This document shows positions 19,839-30,598 of a DNA stretch of 64,000 nucleotides, in pieces. The stretch spans positions 118,926,699-118,990,698 of the forward strand of contig OZ038380.1 of NCBI GenBank assembly GCA_964036045.1, written 5' to 3'. The stretch comes from Eutreptiella sp. 'Long Island Sound 2002' (Eukaryota; Euglenozoa; Euglenophyceae; Eutreptiales; Eutreptiaceae). Below the pieces are notes generated by a model, which had not been told where the DNA came from, did no database searches, and saw nothing but the letters and a program-made list of their open reading frames with translations. A program made the position numbers and the translations under genes. Numbering within the stretch: position 1 is the stretch's first letter; every line of letters starts with the position of its first letter.

Positions 19839-20083
19839 GGAGAAAGAGACAAAGCATTGTCATCTCAACAGCACCGCTGTCATCTCAACAACACCCAACA
19901 GCCCCCATGACGCCAAACTTGAACATCTACTGCAAAAACCTTCCCAAAAAATCAGAGAATCCACGGGCACTTTGTGAAAGGCTGTGGGGAAGGAGAAGCA
20001 TTGTACGTGCAGCACATGCGACATGATGGCCATGCCTCCGGCAAGGCACTTCAAAAGAGGACTGGAGTCAGCCAATGAGCGTG

Positions 20084-20632
20084 TGATGTGCACAGTGCGT
20101 GCGTCCGCGCAGTGTGCACAGTGCGTGCGTGCAGTTTGCACGATTTGGCCGTGCAGCCTGCACGATGCTTGCGTGCAGTGTGCACAGTAGGTGCGTGCGT
20201 GCAGCGTGCACAATGGTGGCGTGCAGCGTGCACGATGCGTGCCTGCAGCGTGCGTGCGTGCAGCGTGCACAGTAGGTGCGTGCGTGCAGCGTGCGTGCGT
20301 GCAGCGTGCACAATGCGTGCGTGCAGCGTGCACAGTGCGTGTGTGCAGCGTGCACAATGCGTGCGTGCAGCGTGCACAATGTGTGCATGCAGCGTGCACA
20401 ATGCGTGTGTGCAGCGTGCACAGTGCCTGTGTGCAGCGTGCACAATGCGTGCGTGCAGCCTGCGTGCGTGCAGCGTGCACAGTAGATGCGTGCGTGCAGC
20501 GTGCACAATGCGTGCGTGTAGCGTGCACAATGGTGGCGTGCAGTGTGCACAGTGCGTGTGTGCAGCGTGCAGAATGCGTGTGTGCAGCACGCACAATCCA
20601 TGCGTGCAGCGCGCGCAATGCGTGCGTGCAGC
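20084..20632 (+). repeat. 22-bp minisatellite (GTGCGTGCGTGCAGCGTGCACA type)
   Basis: About 25 imperfect copies of a 22-base unit made of GTGC, GTGCAGC and GTGCACA(A/G)T blocks. The unit is mostly alternating purine and pyrimidine and contains palindromic GTGCAC. Because 22 is not a multiple of 3 and the unit has no stop, long spurious ORFs appear in several frames of both strands. The array resumes at 45210, on the other side of the A2 insertion. Confidence 0.95.
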
Positions 20633-21430
20633 AAGAAAAGTTTATAGTGTTTTCAGCACTGTGTTTTTGCTTCTCCTGCTGCTTGCTGTTGCTGTAGGGT
20701 GTCCTGCTGCTTGTTTTGGGAGATGAAAAGCTTTTGCTTGTTGAAATACAGTAAGGCCAAGTCAATCCAGGATAACCCAAGCCAGAAGTGTGCAAGGAGA
20801 AGAGAATCAGGATCAAAGCATGAAGGGCTGCAGTGTAAACAGTGAAAGATGATTGGATATTCACAGAAACTGCAACTCAGGTCACAAATGAATGCATATT
20901 CACAAAGATAGCTGAAATGTTTTTGGAAAAGAGTTAGAAAACTGCCTCAGGGTCACTCTCTCTCCATAGTGCCATCCCAGGAGATGGGCACTCTTTGTTT
21001 TGGGTCCCATATGTGCTGAGGTGGCAGGGCATGTGGCGATGAGGTCACTGCCATGTCACATGGGATCTTCCTACTTAGCTAGGCTGACCAGGAATTGAAC
21101 CCAGGACCTCTCAAAAAGAGGTGCCTAGCCCCCTAGGGTGCATACCACTAGGGCAGACAAGTATTCAGGGAAAAACATAGATAAATTCATAGGCTCTGCC
21201 TTGGATATGTCAGTTCTCAGTTAACTCAGGAAAAGATGATTTACTTCACATTGAAAGGGGATTAGTGGGTCCACTCCATATCCTGATTGGGTGTTTGGTT
21301 CCATAGGTCAAAATGTGTTATCACCACTTTTGGTGGGACCAATACTATAATAAAAATGCATGGATGCTCAGTGCATATCTAATACAACTAGAGTATGCCT
21401 CAAAGCAATGGAAAAGCACTTTTTCTTACT
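20633..21430 (-). repeat. A2 3' LTR
   Basis: 798 bases, nearly identical to 44414-45209. On the minus strand it begins AGTAAGAAAAAG directly after the polypurine tract and ends AACTTTTCTT. The ends form a short imperfect inverted repeat (AAGAAAA(A)GT). It does not have the usual TG...CA ends. It contains a tRNA-like segment listed separately. Confidence 0.85.
21085..21160 (-). promoter_or_regulatory. tRNA-like segment with pol III A and B boxes in the A LTR
   Basis: On the minus strand, TGCCCTAGTGG at 21155-21145 resembles the A box (TRGYNNARNGG) with one mismatch, and GGTTCAATTCC at 21101-21091 resembles the B box (GGTTCGANTCC) with one mismatch, at tRNA-like spacing. A T-arm-like stem surrounds the B box. 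The copy in the 5' LTR (44870-44934) has one more change in the B box. It could be a captured tRNA or SINE head or a chance match. No intact cloverleaf is claimed. Confidence 0.45.
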
Positions 21431-21440
21431 CCCCCCTTGT
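21431..21440 (-). other. A2 polypurine tract
   Basis: ACAAGGGGGG on the minus strand, directly before the 3' LTR. This is the expected primer site for plus-strand DNA synthesis. Confidence 0.75.
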
Positions 21441-23682
21441 GCTGTGGTGGCCACCACTGTCGCATTTTAGGAAAAAGGGAATTTTTGTTGGCCTTTCCTT
21501 GGTTTCCACATCTACTTTAAAATACCTATAGTTTCCCTCACACTGAAAAATGGGCGCTCACCATGGCTGGCGTCCTTTTGCTGCTCTGATTGTATCATTT
21601 CCTACAGAAGACTCAGCGCTCATGGCGCTGCCGGGGCTCCTGTGGCTTGGTTGGGTTAGTATGGGAGCATGCCAAGACATGTGCATATGCATCCCTCCCT
21701 CCAAGACGCAGCGTCGACACAAACCCAACGCAAGACGCAATATACACACTCGCATGGGTTCTCGTAAACCATCTGGCAACCTGTGACCTGTCTTAGGGCG
21801 AAGGGAGTCGAAGAAAAAATTAATTTGCCCCTTGGTGGGGTCTTGGTTCTGCTCAGTCTCTCCAGGCACCTGCGTTTCGGCCCGAACACGGCCTACTCAG
21901 CGAGGCTGCGCGTGGGTATCTGCAGAGGCAGGAATGGGAGAATTATGGACGAATCCACGCAAAAACGAAGCGACGACATCAAAATCCGTCAAATGACGGC
22001 GTAGAATTTTTCTGAAACAACACACCTGAGCAGAATCCAATGGTGCATCAGAAGCACATTTTTTTAGAAATTACAGTCATCTCTGGATTCTTTAAATCCA
22101 GAAATTCATACGCATAAAATGGCGGCGCGCAGGAGCGGCTCCTAGCGAAGCGCCGGAAAATGGGGAAATAATGGAATTATAAACGTATGTCTCACGTAGT
22201 CTTGAAAATGACGAGACACACATTAATAAATGATCATACAGATTCCACCCACACTATTAGAAGAATCAAAAATTCAAGAATTCGAGAATCTATCGAAAAG
22301 ACTTCAACGAATCAGGTATAAACTACAGGTATGCTCGTCTCGTATGCCGCATACACATTGCTGGTGTCGTGTCTCCGTGAACGAGCCTTACAGCAGCGCT
22401 AACAACGATAGGACGCGATAGAGGGATTGATTAGATAGATTGCAGATGATTAGCGGTCAGATCAGGGTGATTAGACATACACACAAGTGCATAGCAACGT
22501 TCTTCGCGTGCGCCCCTCACTTGCTCTCTCTCTCCAGCGGTAGGTAAGGTGAGTAAGCCCAGGTTGGGCCACCCCCTGGTGGAGTTCGTGATTGGTTCAA
22601 GATGGGCAGGTTTGCCCACGACGCTGGTGCATGTTCGCGCATTCACACACGCATTAAAGGGTAGGCCACGCGAAGTGCGCACGGTAAACCCTGTTCAGGC
22701 TACCCAGGGGCTCCTCGGTACGTTCTTTAAGAGAACCTGAGGCGTCCCTTAAAGCTTGCTTGCTTGACAAGGGTGGCTGGTCCTCCAGCGTGTTTGCGGA
22801 CGGTGTATTATAGGTCACACTGAGAAGGGTAAAATAACTGGAGTGTGGCTTGGTTCCTCCGCCGCAAACGCCCTTTCATTTGCCTTTGTTTTACAGGTGG
22901 GCAGGTAGGGTGATTGGTGCAGCAGCCTTTTTTTATGCCCTGCTAAACAAGGGCGCAGATCACACAAACAAGTAACTCCGCTCCGCCTGTGGCAGAGCAG
23001 GGAGTCCGACTTCATCGACATCTGCGCCTTGCACGCGAGAGCACTCCTTCCCTCCAAGCCCTAGCAGGGGAAACGTGTTGTGGCGTCCCCTGTTAGGCCA
23101 CAGTTGCTTAGCAGCGCTGTGTTCTCTTGTCATTTCACAGGAGGGTCGCTAGGACCCACGACACCTTTGCCTTCGCAACGCCCAGTAGAGTGTGCGTGTA
23201 GGAGTGGTAGTCCTGGGTGGGGGCTTGAGCCAGTTGCCCCAGTGCTCGCCCACCAGGATGGTGCCACTGTAGGGTGTGTAGGACCTGTAGTGCGTGTGTC
23301 ACTGTCCCACCCGTTTCCTGCAATTTTAGCAGGGTTGGTGGGCTGTGGCAGTGGTTAGGTCAGTGTTTTGGCCATTTAGCAAAACGGTGTTTTCATGCCT
23401 TCATAGCTTCTGGCCACCCCTCCCTGTAGTAGACAGATAGGTAGGGAAAACAATACCTGGATTAGTACGCTGGGTATTCCCCAAAGGTTTTGCGCCAGCA
23501 CAGAAATTGGGCGCATAGGGGAGGGGAGACCCGGGGCGTACCCCGTGGCATCAATAAGCCAACCCTCCAGGTTTAGCAAGGGCGCAGACTTGGGTATAAT
23601 TAGGACACCACTTCTGCGGCTTGCTCTCAGGACCTTAGGAATAGCACACTCACACATACGCTTTGGCAGGTAAGGGTAAGGT
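21441..23682 (-). other. Long noncoding 3' region of A2
   Basis: 2.2 kb between the end of pol and the polypurine tract with no believable ORF. It has no copy elsewhere in the window. One perfect 8-bp hairpin is seen (TCTGGATT/AATCCAGA, about 22082-22101). Otherwise I see nothing. It may be a true 3' untranslated region or may hold an unrecognised insertion. Confidence 0.5.
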
Positions 23683-24564
23683 TCAGTCCCTAGCTTTAGT
23701 CTTTGAGGCAGGCGTCTCAGCGAGCCTCAGTAACTCACCAAGGTTGTTCTCGGACAAGTAGTCAACCAGAACTGAGTTTAGGCGTCCCTCAGGTAGAACA
23801 AATGCAGAGAAGGGCTCCCAGGTGGCGTCTTCGACTCCAAACCCTTCCCAGAGGGTGAGGAAGCGCCAACCCTGGCGATAGCGGTGGCGTAGGACAGACT
23901 TCACCAGGTAGAAGCCCTCCTTAGCCATCTCCTCGGCGTTCATGTTGGGGAGTTCACCTTCAACTTCCATAGGGCTGTCAGCCCCTTGTAGGTCCAGAGC
24001 GGCGATTTCCTCGTCGTTCAGCTCCCATTCCCCCCCACAGGGGTCTTCAGGATCATAGTAGCGCTTCAGGTGTTGAGCAGCGCACACCAGGGTCCCCCCT
24101 AGACGGGGAGAACACCGCACGGTGATACGGTGTCCATCCACTGATAGAATCTTGTACGGCTCGAAGTATGGGTCATCGCTGGTAGAGCGTGGCCAGGCGG
24201 GTAGTCGACTGTGGTGCACCAGCACCCAGTCCCCCTCTTGGTAGGCGGCCGGTACTCGGTGCTTGTTCTTCTTGTTCCACTGACGCTCCCTCACTCTCTG
24301 GAGCGTAGCCTTGGCCTTGTCCACCTTCGCTTGTTGCTCTTGGACCCATTCACCCACAGAAGAATGGGTGTCCACTGGATAGGGGGCATGTAGGAACCAC
24401 GCCCGGCGCCCGAGGAATAGCTCATGGGGCGAGTAGCCAGTAGCAGAACTCTCTTGGGAGTTCATCATCAAGGATATGACGGGGAGTAGTCTCACCCAGT
24501 CTCTGGTGCCTCCAGTTTTGCACCATATCCTTACGTTCTCGTTCAGGACACGAATCTGTCGCTC
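23683..24564 (-). pseudogene. A2 integrase C-terminus and chromodomain
   Basis: This continues the integrase frame after a TGA at 24565-24567. It begins with ERQIRVLNENVR, which holds the expected catalytic Glu, then LLPVISLMMNSQESSATGYSPHELFLGR, a typical end of the integrase core. A basic linker follows. The last about 70 residues form a chromodomain-like block: YLVKSVLRHRYRQGW, FLTLWEGFGVEDATWEPFSAFV. Chromodomains steer integration to particular chromatin. The pol frame ends at 23683-23685. Confidence 0.8.
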
Positions 24565-25626
24565 TCATAGGGGGTTGCTCGTGTGAGAGTAGGGAATCCC
24601 CGTAGACACCTGGACATTGGGGGATCTCAGGACCCTCTTGTACCAGCCAGTATCTGAGCGTACTCGTACGTCCTCATCGGAGTTGATCTCCTTGGGCGCC
24701 CCATAGACACAAAACCACTCCTCCAGGAGTATCTTGATAGTCTCCTCCCCGGTAATGTGCTTGGTACAGGGGAACACCCTGGTAAACCTGGTCAACCCAC
24801 AGGTTACCACGAGGGCGAAGTCATAGCCCCCGAACTTCGGCATATCCGTGTAGTCCACGTATAGAACACTGTTAGCACTGTGAGGGATGGGCAGGGTCGA
24901 GTAGAGACTTCTGTCCCTGATATCCCCTGGTTTACAGGACCTGCACGGGCACTTGTCCACGATAGGCTGGAGTGTCTTCCGCAGTTGGTCGTCAGTCCAC
25001 GTAGTGTGGAACCACTGCTTGAACAGCCTCAGGGTACGGTCAGCACCCAGATGACCGCTGGACTCATGGGTCCACTTCAGCAGCGCTGGGACTCGGTCAC
25101 TAGGCACCACAATGCAGTCCCCGTGGCAGAGGTAGCTCTTGTCCCTCTTCCACTGGTCCTGGTTGACCAGGAGGGGTTCAAGGCGTTTCTCCAGGCGCTT
25201 GTAGATGTCCCCAAACTCCTTCAGGTACTCCGATTGTTGGAGTCCATCCAGGGGGCGTATCATGGTCATGTTCAGGTCCAGGTGTGCGTCCATATGGCTG
25301 AACGCCTCCTTAGCCAGCGCCTCAGACCGGGAACCAATCAGGGCGTCGAAGTTGTTGCGGCTGATGTAGTCGGCGCACTCGTTCTTCACTCCCTGGATAT
25401 GGTGTACCTTCAGCCGTAGTTGACTGAGGTAGGTCCACCAGCGCCGTAGCTTGGCCTTCTCAGGTGGGGGACCCTTCTGGAAACTGCGGACCGGTTCTTG
25501 GTCGCACAGCCAGACCACAGGGTTACTCCCCAACAGTCGTGCTTGTGAGGATAGCACCAGCATATCCGCGAGCAATTCCTGCTCATAGGTGGAGTAGTTC
25601 CCCCTGGCCTGGTTCCACTTCCAGTT
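24565..25626 (-). pseudogene. A2 RNase H end and integrase N-terminus and core
   Basis: The RNase H end is seen as WLCDQEPVRSF and VKNECADYISR. The integrase zinc-binding motif is HESSGHLGADRTL with CPCRSC. The core has VLYVDYTDMPKFGG (first Asp) and INSDEDVRV (second Asp). The frame is the same as that of the RT part and of the chromodomain part. A TGA at 25627-25629 stands where a Trp codon (TGG) is expected from the surrounding RNase H sequence, and a second TGA closes this piece at 24565-24567. Both are taken as decay. Confidence 0.82.
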
Positions 25627-27276
25627 TCAGTGGCCCAGAGGTACTAGGACCCACTTGTCGTCAGGGTCGCTGTGCTTGAGGGTTCCATCTCGGTTGAGAC
25701 CTTCCGTCCCCCATTGGGAAATGGCCGAGTCGAACTCCTCCTTCTCTAGTGCTTGCCATTGGAACAACGTTCCACCACCGCCCACATTGCTGGTGTCGGT
25801 CACCAGGATAATCTCCCCTTGTGCTCTAGGCACGCCCAAGCACTTAGCGGTGGCTACCTTGTCTTTGAGCTCGTCAAACGCTTGTTGCTCTTGTGGGCCC
25901 CAGCGCCAAGTAGTACTCTTCTTGATCAAGTCCGTCAGAATGGCGCTGGTGTAGGTGAAGTTCTTGATGTGGCGGCGATAGAAGTTGCACGCCCGAATGA
26001 AACTGCGTACATCATGAAGTCCTTTCTTGGGGTCTTCGTGTCGTACCTTGGCATCCATCAGGGGTTTGGCCTTAGAGGCCGCTGGGGTCCACCACCCATA
26101 GCCAACGTCAAACCCCAAGTAGTGCATGGTCTCCTGCATGAACTCACACTTCTCCAGCTTGAGTCGAGTGTGGTTCTCCTGGCAGACCGCAAAGAACTCA
26201 CCGGAGAGGATTAGGTGATCCTCCTGGGTATTGGTACCGAGGCATACATCGTCGATATGAGCCTCCATCTGGGCACCACAGGATATGAGCTCCTGCACCT
26301 TAGGTCTCCTTCGTAGGATGGACAAGATCTTGTTCATCAGCTCTTGGAATAGAGCGGGTGCGTTAGCCACGCCAAACGGCATGACCTTCCACTTGAATAC
26401 CCTCCCCTGAGGGGTGATGAAGGCCAGTAGTTCCTGCGCGTTGGGCGTCAGGTCCACTTGCCAGAATCCACTTCGCTTGTCCATCTTGGTCTTGTGGCAA
26501 CAGGAGGCTATCTTCTCCAGGGTAGACTCCATATTGGGAATGGACCCTGAGTGGTTCAGCGTCTTCTTGTTCAGCTCTCCGTAGTCCACTACCAGGCGTT
26601 TGGCTGTAGACCCAGGTTTAGCCACCAGGAAACAGGGGCTGCAGTGTAGGGGGTAGTCCCCATCCTTGTACTCCAGGACTAGGCCAGCGTCGATACATTC
26701 TTGTATCTGTCGCTCGATCCCGTCGGCCTGCTCTTTAGGAGCTGGATAGGGTCTCCTCCGGATCTTGTGACCCACGTACTCGGGTTTCAGCTTGAGGTCC
26801 ATCTGTACCAGCTTGTCACATGAGGCTGGAGGGGGTAGTTCTCCGAACACCTCCAGATAGGTTCTTCTAAGCTTCTGTACCCGCGGGTCCAATACCTTGA
26901 TCTTGTCCTCCATGTCCTCGTCAGAGTGTAAGTTGCTTGCCCCCTGAATAGACGTCAGGAGGTGGTCCTCCACCGACTCTTCGCCCGTGGTAGTATCCTT
27001 CAGCCCTTGGTAGGCATATAGAAGGTCTTGTTCGACCATCTTTGATGGACGATGGCAACATAGGCACGCTCGAGGGGGTTCGCATACACATTCCTCCGAG
27101 AGGTCGTCCTCCTCTGGGGTCCTCACATGGGCGCCCCACACGCTCTGCATGAGCTTGAGATCTACCTCCCGTTGCCAGGTGGTGATCACTGTTCGAGGTC
27201 CTCCTTCAATTGGGATAGGTCTCCCATACGTCCTTGCTTCAGTGGCCATGAGCTGCGGGTAGGCTTCGCGTAGCAT
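25627..27276 (-). pseudogene. A2 reverse transcriptase and RNase H start
   Basis: 549 open codons. The RT shows FLVAKPGSTAKRLVVDYGELN, motif A TKMDKRSGFWQVDL, motif B FGVANAPALFQELM and motif C AHIDDVCLG. His before IDD is unusual, since Tyr or Phe is usual in Ty3/gypsy RTs. GFDVGYGWWTP and FIRACNFYRRHIKNF follow, then RNase H with ILVTDTSNVGGGGTLF. The N-terminal part has a Cys-rich stretch (CVCEPPRACLCCHRP) that I cannot assign. The protease frame upstream differs from this frame by one base. Confidence 0.87.
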
Positions 27277-28317
27277 AGCTTTTTCGCCACCAACTTCCTC
27301 TTGGAATCCACATACTCCCTGAGCCGGGATCGAGGGTCCAGCTCTTCATCCACGGGGTCTTCAACCCTCATGGAGAGTAGGGGTTTTAGTGGGGCGACGT
27401 ACTCGGCGTTCTCCAATTCCTCCACACAGGTCTGCACGAAGAAGGCGTCGTGCTCAGTTTCGTCATCTGAGTGGATAGAGCTAGGTAGCTCAGATAGTCC
27501 ACACTCAGAGACTCCATCAGGAACAGGTACATGACAGGGAGGGTTGGGGGCGTTGGTGTCAGTCACGACGTACTCATCCCCTCCGGGTGTAGTCTCAACA
27601 GCATCTTGAGGTCGTAGACGATCCTTCAAGTCACCCAAGGCGAGTCCATCGCTTTCTCGTTGTATAGCCTGGACCAGAGTCGGGTCCAGGTCCTCCCAGG
27701 GGATGGTGGTAAGACTTCTGTCCACCACGCTGAGCATACTCCCCCATCCGGGCTTCCCAATAGGCGTCTTGCGTCCCAGAGGCACGTAGATGGCCTCATC
27801 AGGCAAACGAACAGAGCTGATAGTCAGCCTGTCCAGGAGGTTTCGCCAGTACTCGTTGCCCCCATGGGCTCCCTAATCGGGGGAACACAGGACCATACGG
27901 GAACGTTCCAAGGCCACCTTGGTCAGCACCCTCCCCAGTTCACTGAACCTGGGGTTCCCGTAGGCCATCCCGAAAGAAGGCCAGTAAAATTCGTAGCTGC
28001 AGTTCTTCCCCTTGCTGCAGTATAGGTCCAGTACATGTTGCTTGTCGCTGGCGAACAACTCCACACTTAGGTCTTCTGGAGAGTAACCCAACCCCGTCAG
28101 ACCTTGGTCTAGGACTTCCCCCAATAGTTGATAGTCCTCAGTTTTGGAGGCCGCCATCATGTTCGAGGGCTCCTCCTTCGATAGTCTCAGGTAAATCGAG
28201 GTATGTTCCGACTGCTCCAGTGGCACAGACTCTCTGCTACTGCCGTGGTCCACGTAGAGGAGGTAGGGCGCTTGCAGCGTCAGGGATTGTATCTGGGAGT
28301 GCTGTACGAAGAAGTCA
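27186..28317 (-). pseudogene. A2 protease C-terminal part and linker to RT
   Basis: This continues the retropepsin after the B1 insertion (B1 target GTCA at 28314-28317). It is homologous to A1 8254-8760. The reading has a TAG near 27873 in place of a Trp codon still present in A1. From 27806 to 27186 an acidic linker is open. The frame passes to the RT frame near 27280 at GCGAAAAAGCT, where a one-base back-step on the A run would join both frames. With one copy only I cannot tell programmed frameshift from an indel. Confidence 0.75.
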
Positions 28318-28761
28318 TGAAGCCGGTTCGGACCCCCGTGGCCATCTTGGGGTCACTTGGGGTGTGTATCTATGTGCCGGCAAGCCGCCATTGGCTGATA
28401 TCATACTTTCCCGTCCACCTGAACTAACCCGATGTGATAGTGTGATAGGTTGGGCCATTCCGGCTACGAGCAGCCATATTCAGAACCGAGGCGCCGCCAG
28501 CGGAGATTTATATATCAGAATATCAGGAATCAACAGGGTTTTTTTATCATAAGGTTTCCGTAATATTTCAGCCTTTCGTTCTGATGGTCAATGTATCGGC
28601 GACCGTCAGTTGGCTGGCGATTTTGCGCTAACCGATTGGTTAACTGTTATTTCCAGATATTTTGGCGGATACTCCGTTGAAGGGTCAGATTTCATCAGCA
28701 AAGGGTTCGTTGCTTCCGCAATTTTCTAAATAAGCACTCAAAATTTTATTCTGAATTTTTC

Positions 28762-28797
28762 GCGATGTCGAAATCGGATTTTCGACTTCGACATCGC
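28762..28797 (+). other. Hairpin in the LTR
   Basis: GCGATGTCGAA and TTCGACATCGC form a perfect 11-bp stem, extended after one mismatch by TCG/CGA, with a GATTTT loop. The same hairpin is perfect at 50579-50614 and 61390-61425 (B2) and has two stem changes at 39594-39629 (B1 3' LTR). It could act in RNA or DNA as a regulatory or termination signal; its role is not known. Confidence 0.7.
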
Positions 28798-29073
28798 CGC
28801 ACTTGATTTGGACTTCTTCGAGTGGTCATACTTTTTTCCCTATTCCCGAATCAGGTTTCCCTTATACTTGCCACCCATTTGACTTGGAGTTATAAGGGAA
28901 ACAAAAGTGAATCGTGGGACCACTTTGAAGGACCATATCTACGAGCGAGTGTGAGGAAAGAGAATAATGAAAATTGCGTTGCAAGCGCCTTGGTCTCAAC
29001 TTAATTTAGGAAGCATCAAATGTCTTTGGTGCGTACACATGCCCGGTGTTGCAAGTGATAAGGGTCAAGAGGG

Positions 29074-29079
29074 TATAAA
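29074..29079 (+). promoter_or_regulatory. Candidate TATA box of the B LTR
   Basis: TATAAA in the context GAGGGTATAAAGTG. It is conserved in the other three LTRs at 39906, 50891 and 61703. If used, transcription would start near 29105, and the leader upstream of gag would be about 1.5 kb and include the LTR ORFs. Another T/A-rich stretch, TTTATATATC near 28505, is an alternative. Confidence 0.45.
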
Positions 29080-29202
29080 GTGATATATAACTCTTGGACC
29101 GTGCAACCGAATATTTTTGTGCGACTTTCCAGTGTACCGCATGAGTGTTGGGGTTGCATAGATATTTCCCTTTGGGTTCCCACGTATTTTTAACGTGAAG
29201 TT

Positions 29203-29985
29203 ATGTCCATGGAGGGGCATGGCATACCATGGTGGGAGCCACTATTTGAGGGTATGTGTTATATGCATGGTATATGTCTTGATATGCTCACGCCCATGTT
29301 ATATATCTTCGTGTGGCCGAAGAGATGGGGAGCCACACGTGACAAGGGCTTTGCCCATGTCCCAATTGTGGAATTCAAAGCGCTAGACTAAGTCTACCGC
29401 ATATGTATTGCTCATGGTGTGTTAGGCAAAGAGATCCATGAGTGCACTCCCATTTTCATGGGGCATGTAGATATGAGTGGCGAAGGTATCTCCATGCGCC
29501 TGATTGGGGATCCAAGTGGGGGAATTGTTCGCAAAGGGTTTCAATCATTTGTGTATTGAACCATGAGCGGATATCATGGGTGAGCATAGAGATATACTAT
29601 CATGACAACTTTGTATTTGGTCATATTTTCATGTTTTCGACCTCAATTTTTGCTCATTTTTGCATTTTGTGTACTTACCTGGTCGGCAATCAGCTAGAAG
29701 CCTAAGGAGAGTCGAACCATGGTATGTCACTCATATGTTGGCATATGCTTTGGAGTTGAACACCACCATATGCCGGATCGCGTACTCCATTTGGCTTGGC
29801 GCACAAAGGATCACAAGAATTGGTCTCAAGATCATGGGCTGACTTGGGCAGTGCGTGGCGCCCATATCCGAAGGGGTTTTGAGGGCAAAGTGGGGATGTA
29901 CATGGGCATTGGATTTTGGTCTCTATCCTCCATGAATACTAGACTTCGATTCCATGCATGCTTTGAGCCTTCGGATAAGTGGTAA
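29203..29985 (+). pseudogene. LTR-internal coding region, two blocks with intron-like gap
   Basis: From ATG 29203 a frame shows protein-like sequence for about 125 codons with two stops (29389 and near 29557). In B2 the homologous frame is free of both stops and runs to 51398. The block ends at G|GTGAGC. 114 bases later, after ...GGCAATCAG at 29691-29693, the same frame continues for about 97 codons to a stop at 29983-29985; in B1 5' LTR a TAG sits right at the start of this part. The splice phase fits. No domain is recognised. Each LTR copy is broken differently. It may be a captured gene or an LTR-encoded accessory protein, or chance. Confidence 0.35.
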
Positions 29986-30225
29986 CCTCAATTTTGAGCA
30001 TATATTTGATATATGGCCAATATGGTGTGAATTGGCAGTTTTTTGGCATGTTATGAGTTCAAACTCATAGGTCATTTCTCTAAGCCCGTTCGATTCCAAG
30101 TCCAACCAAGTTTATGTCAGGGTAGGGCATGGTCCTGAGTGCCACTCTAGGCCATTACACGCCACCCCCCCCATTGGGCTAGGAGTTAGAGGTTTGGGAG
30201 TGAACACATTTTTGGGGGTTGTGTA

Positions 30226-30459
30226 ATGACTTTTGACACATGGCATTCAGCCATCTCATTTGACCTGGTTCAGGGCAATATGTTGGTGAGTCAAGGGAAC
30301 GTCTTGAGTCCAGGGAATGAGGGGTTTATGACTGTGAATGTGTATGTTTACCTCTTTCCCCAACTTTGCTTTATTTGTGTTCATATGCCAATTTCAGGGC
30401 TTTCCTCTTTGGTGCAATTCTTGTACATGCCCGCCACCGTGAGACGACCGGTGTGCTGA
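30226..30459 (+). CDS. 77-codon ORF in the LTR, intact in all four copies
   Basis: The ORF starts at ATG and ends in TGA 140 bases upstream of the gag start. The same ORF with identical length is at 41058-41291, 52041-52274 and 62855-63088, with only a few missense differences. The middle (VYVYLFPQLCFICVHMPI) is hydrophobic enough for a membrane segment. It would lie in the leader of the genomic RNA, so it could act as an upstream ORF. Protein function is not shown. Confidence 0.35.
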   Translation: MTFDTWHSAISFDLVQGNMLVSQGNVLSPGNEGFMTVNVYVYLFPQLCFICVHMPISGLSSLVQFLYMPATVRRPVC

Positions 30460-30598
30460 ACGGAAGCCCGCAGCCTGATTCGGATTGTGAATTGGGTTAT
30501 TGCTATACTTGTGGGATCTGGTAGCTGTTCAGGGTTGAAGGAGGATTACATTTTCTATATTTTTGGATTTGGACCCTGGATTTTCAGGATTTGGGGAA

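Larger units (their letters stand above)
18541..20083. other. Low-repeat interval between satellite and minisatellite
   Basis: About 1.5 kb of balanced composition without a copy elsewhere in the window. It holds the two unrecognised ORF remnants listed separately. I see no tRNA or rRNA, no LTR and no transposase motif. It is the only interval before 45 kb that is not clearly element or satellite DNA. Confidence 0.5.

Noticed and set aside
19860-20864. 334-codon ORF and many overlapping ORFs in the minisatellite
   Set aside because: They are translations of a 22-bp stop-free repeat, open in several frames of both strands, with no protein features beyond the repeat.
20633-21430. A2 LTR taken as a stand-alone SINE because of its tRNA-like part
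   Set aside because: A second copy in the same orientation next to a PBS, a polypurine tract next to this copy, and matching flanks show it is an LTR.
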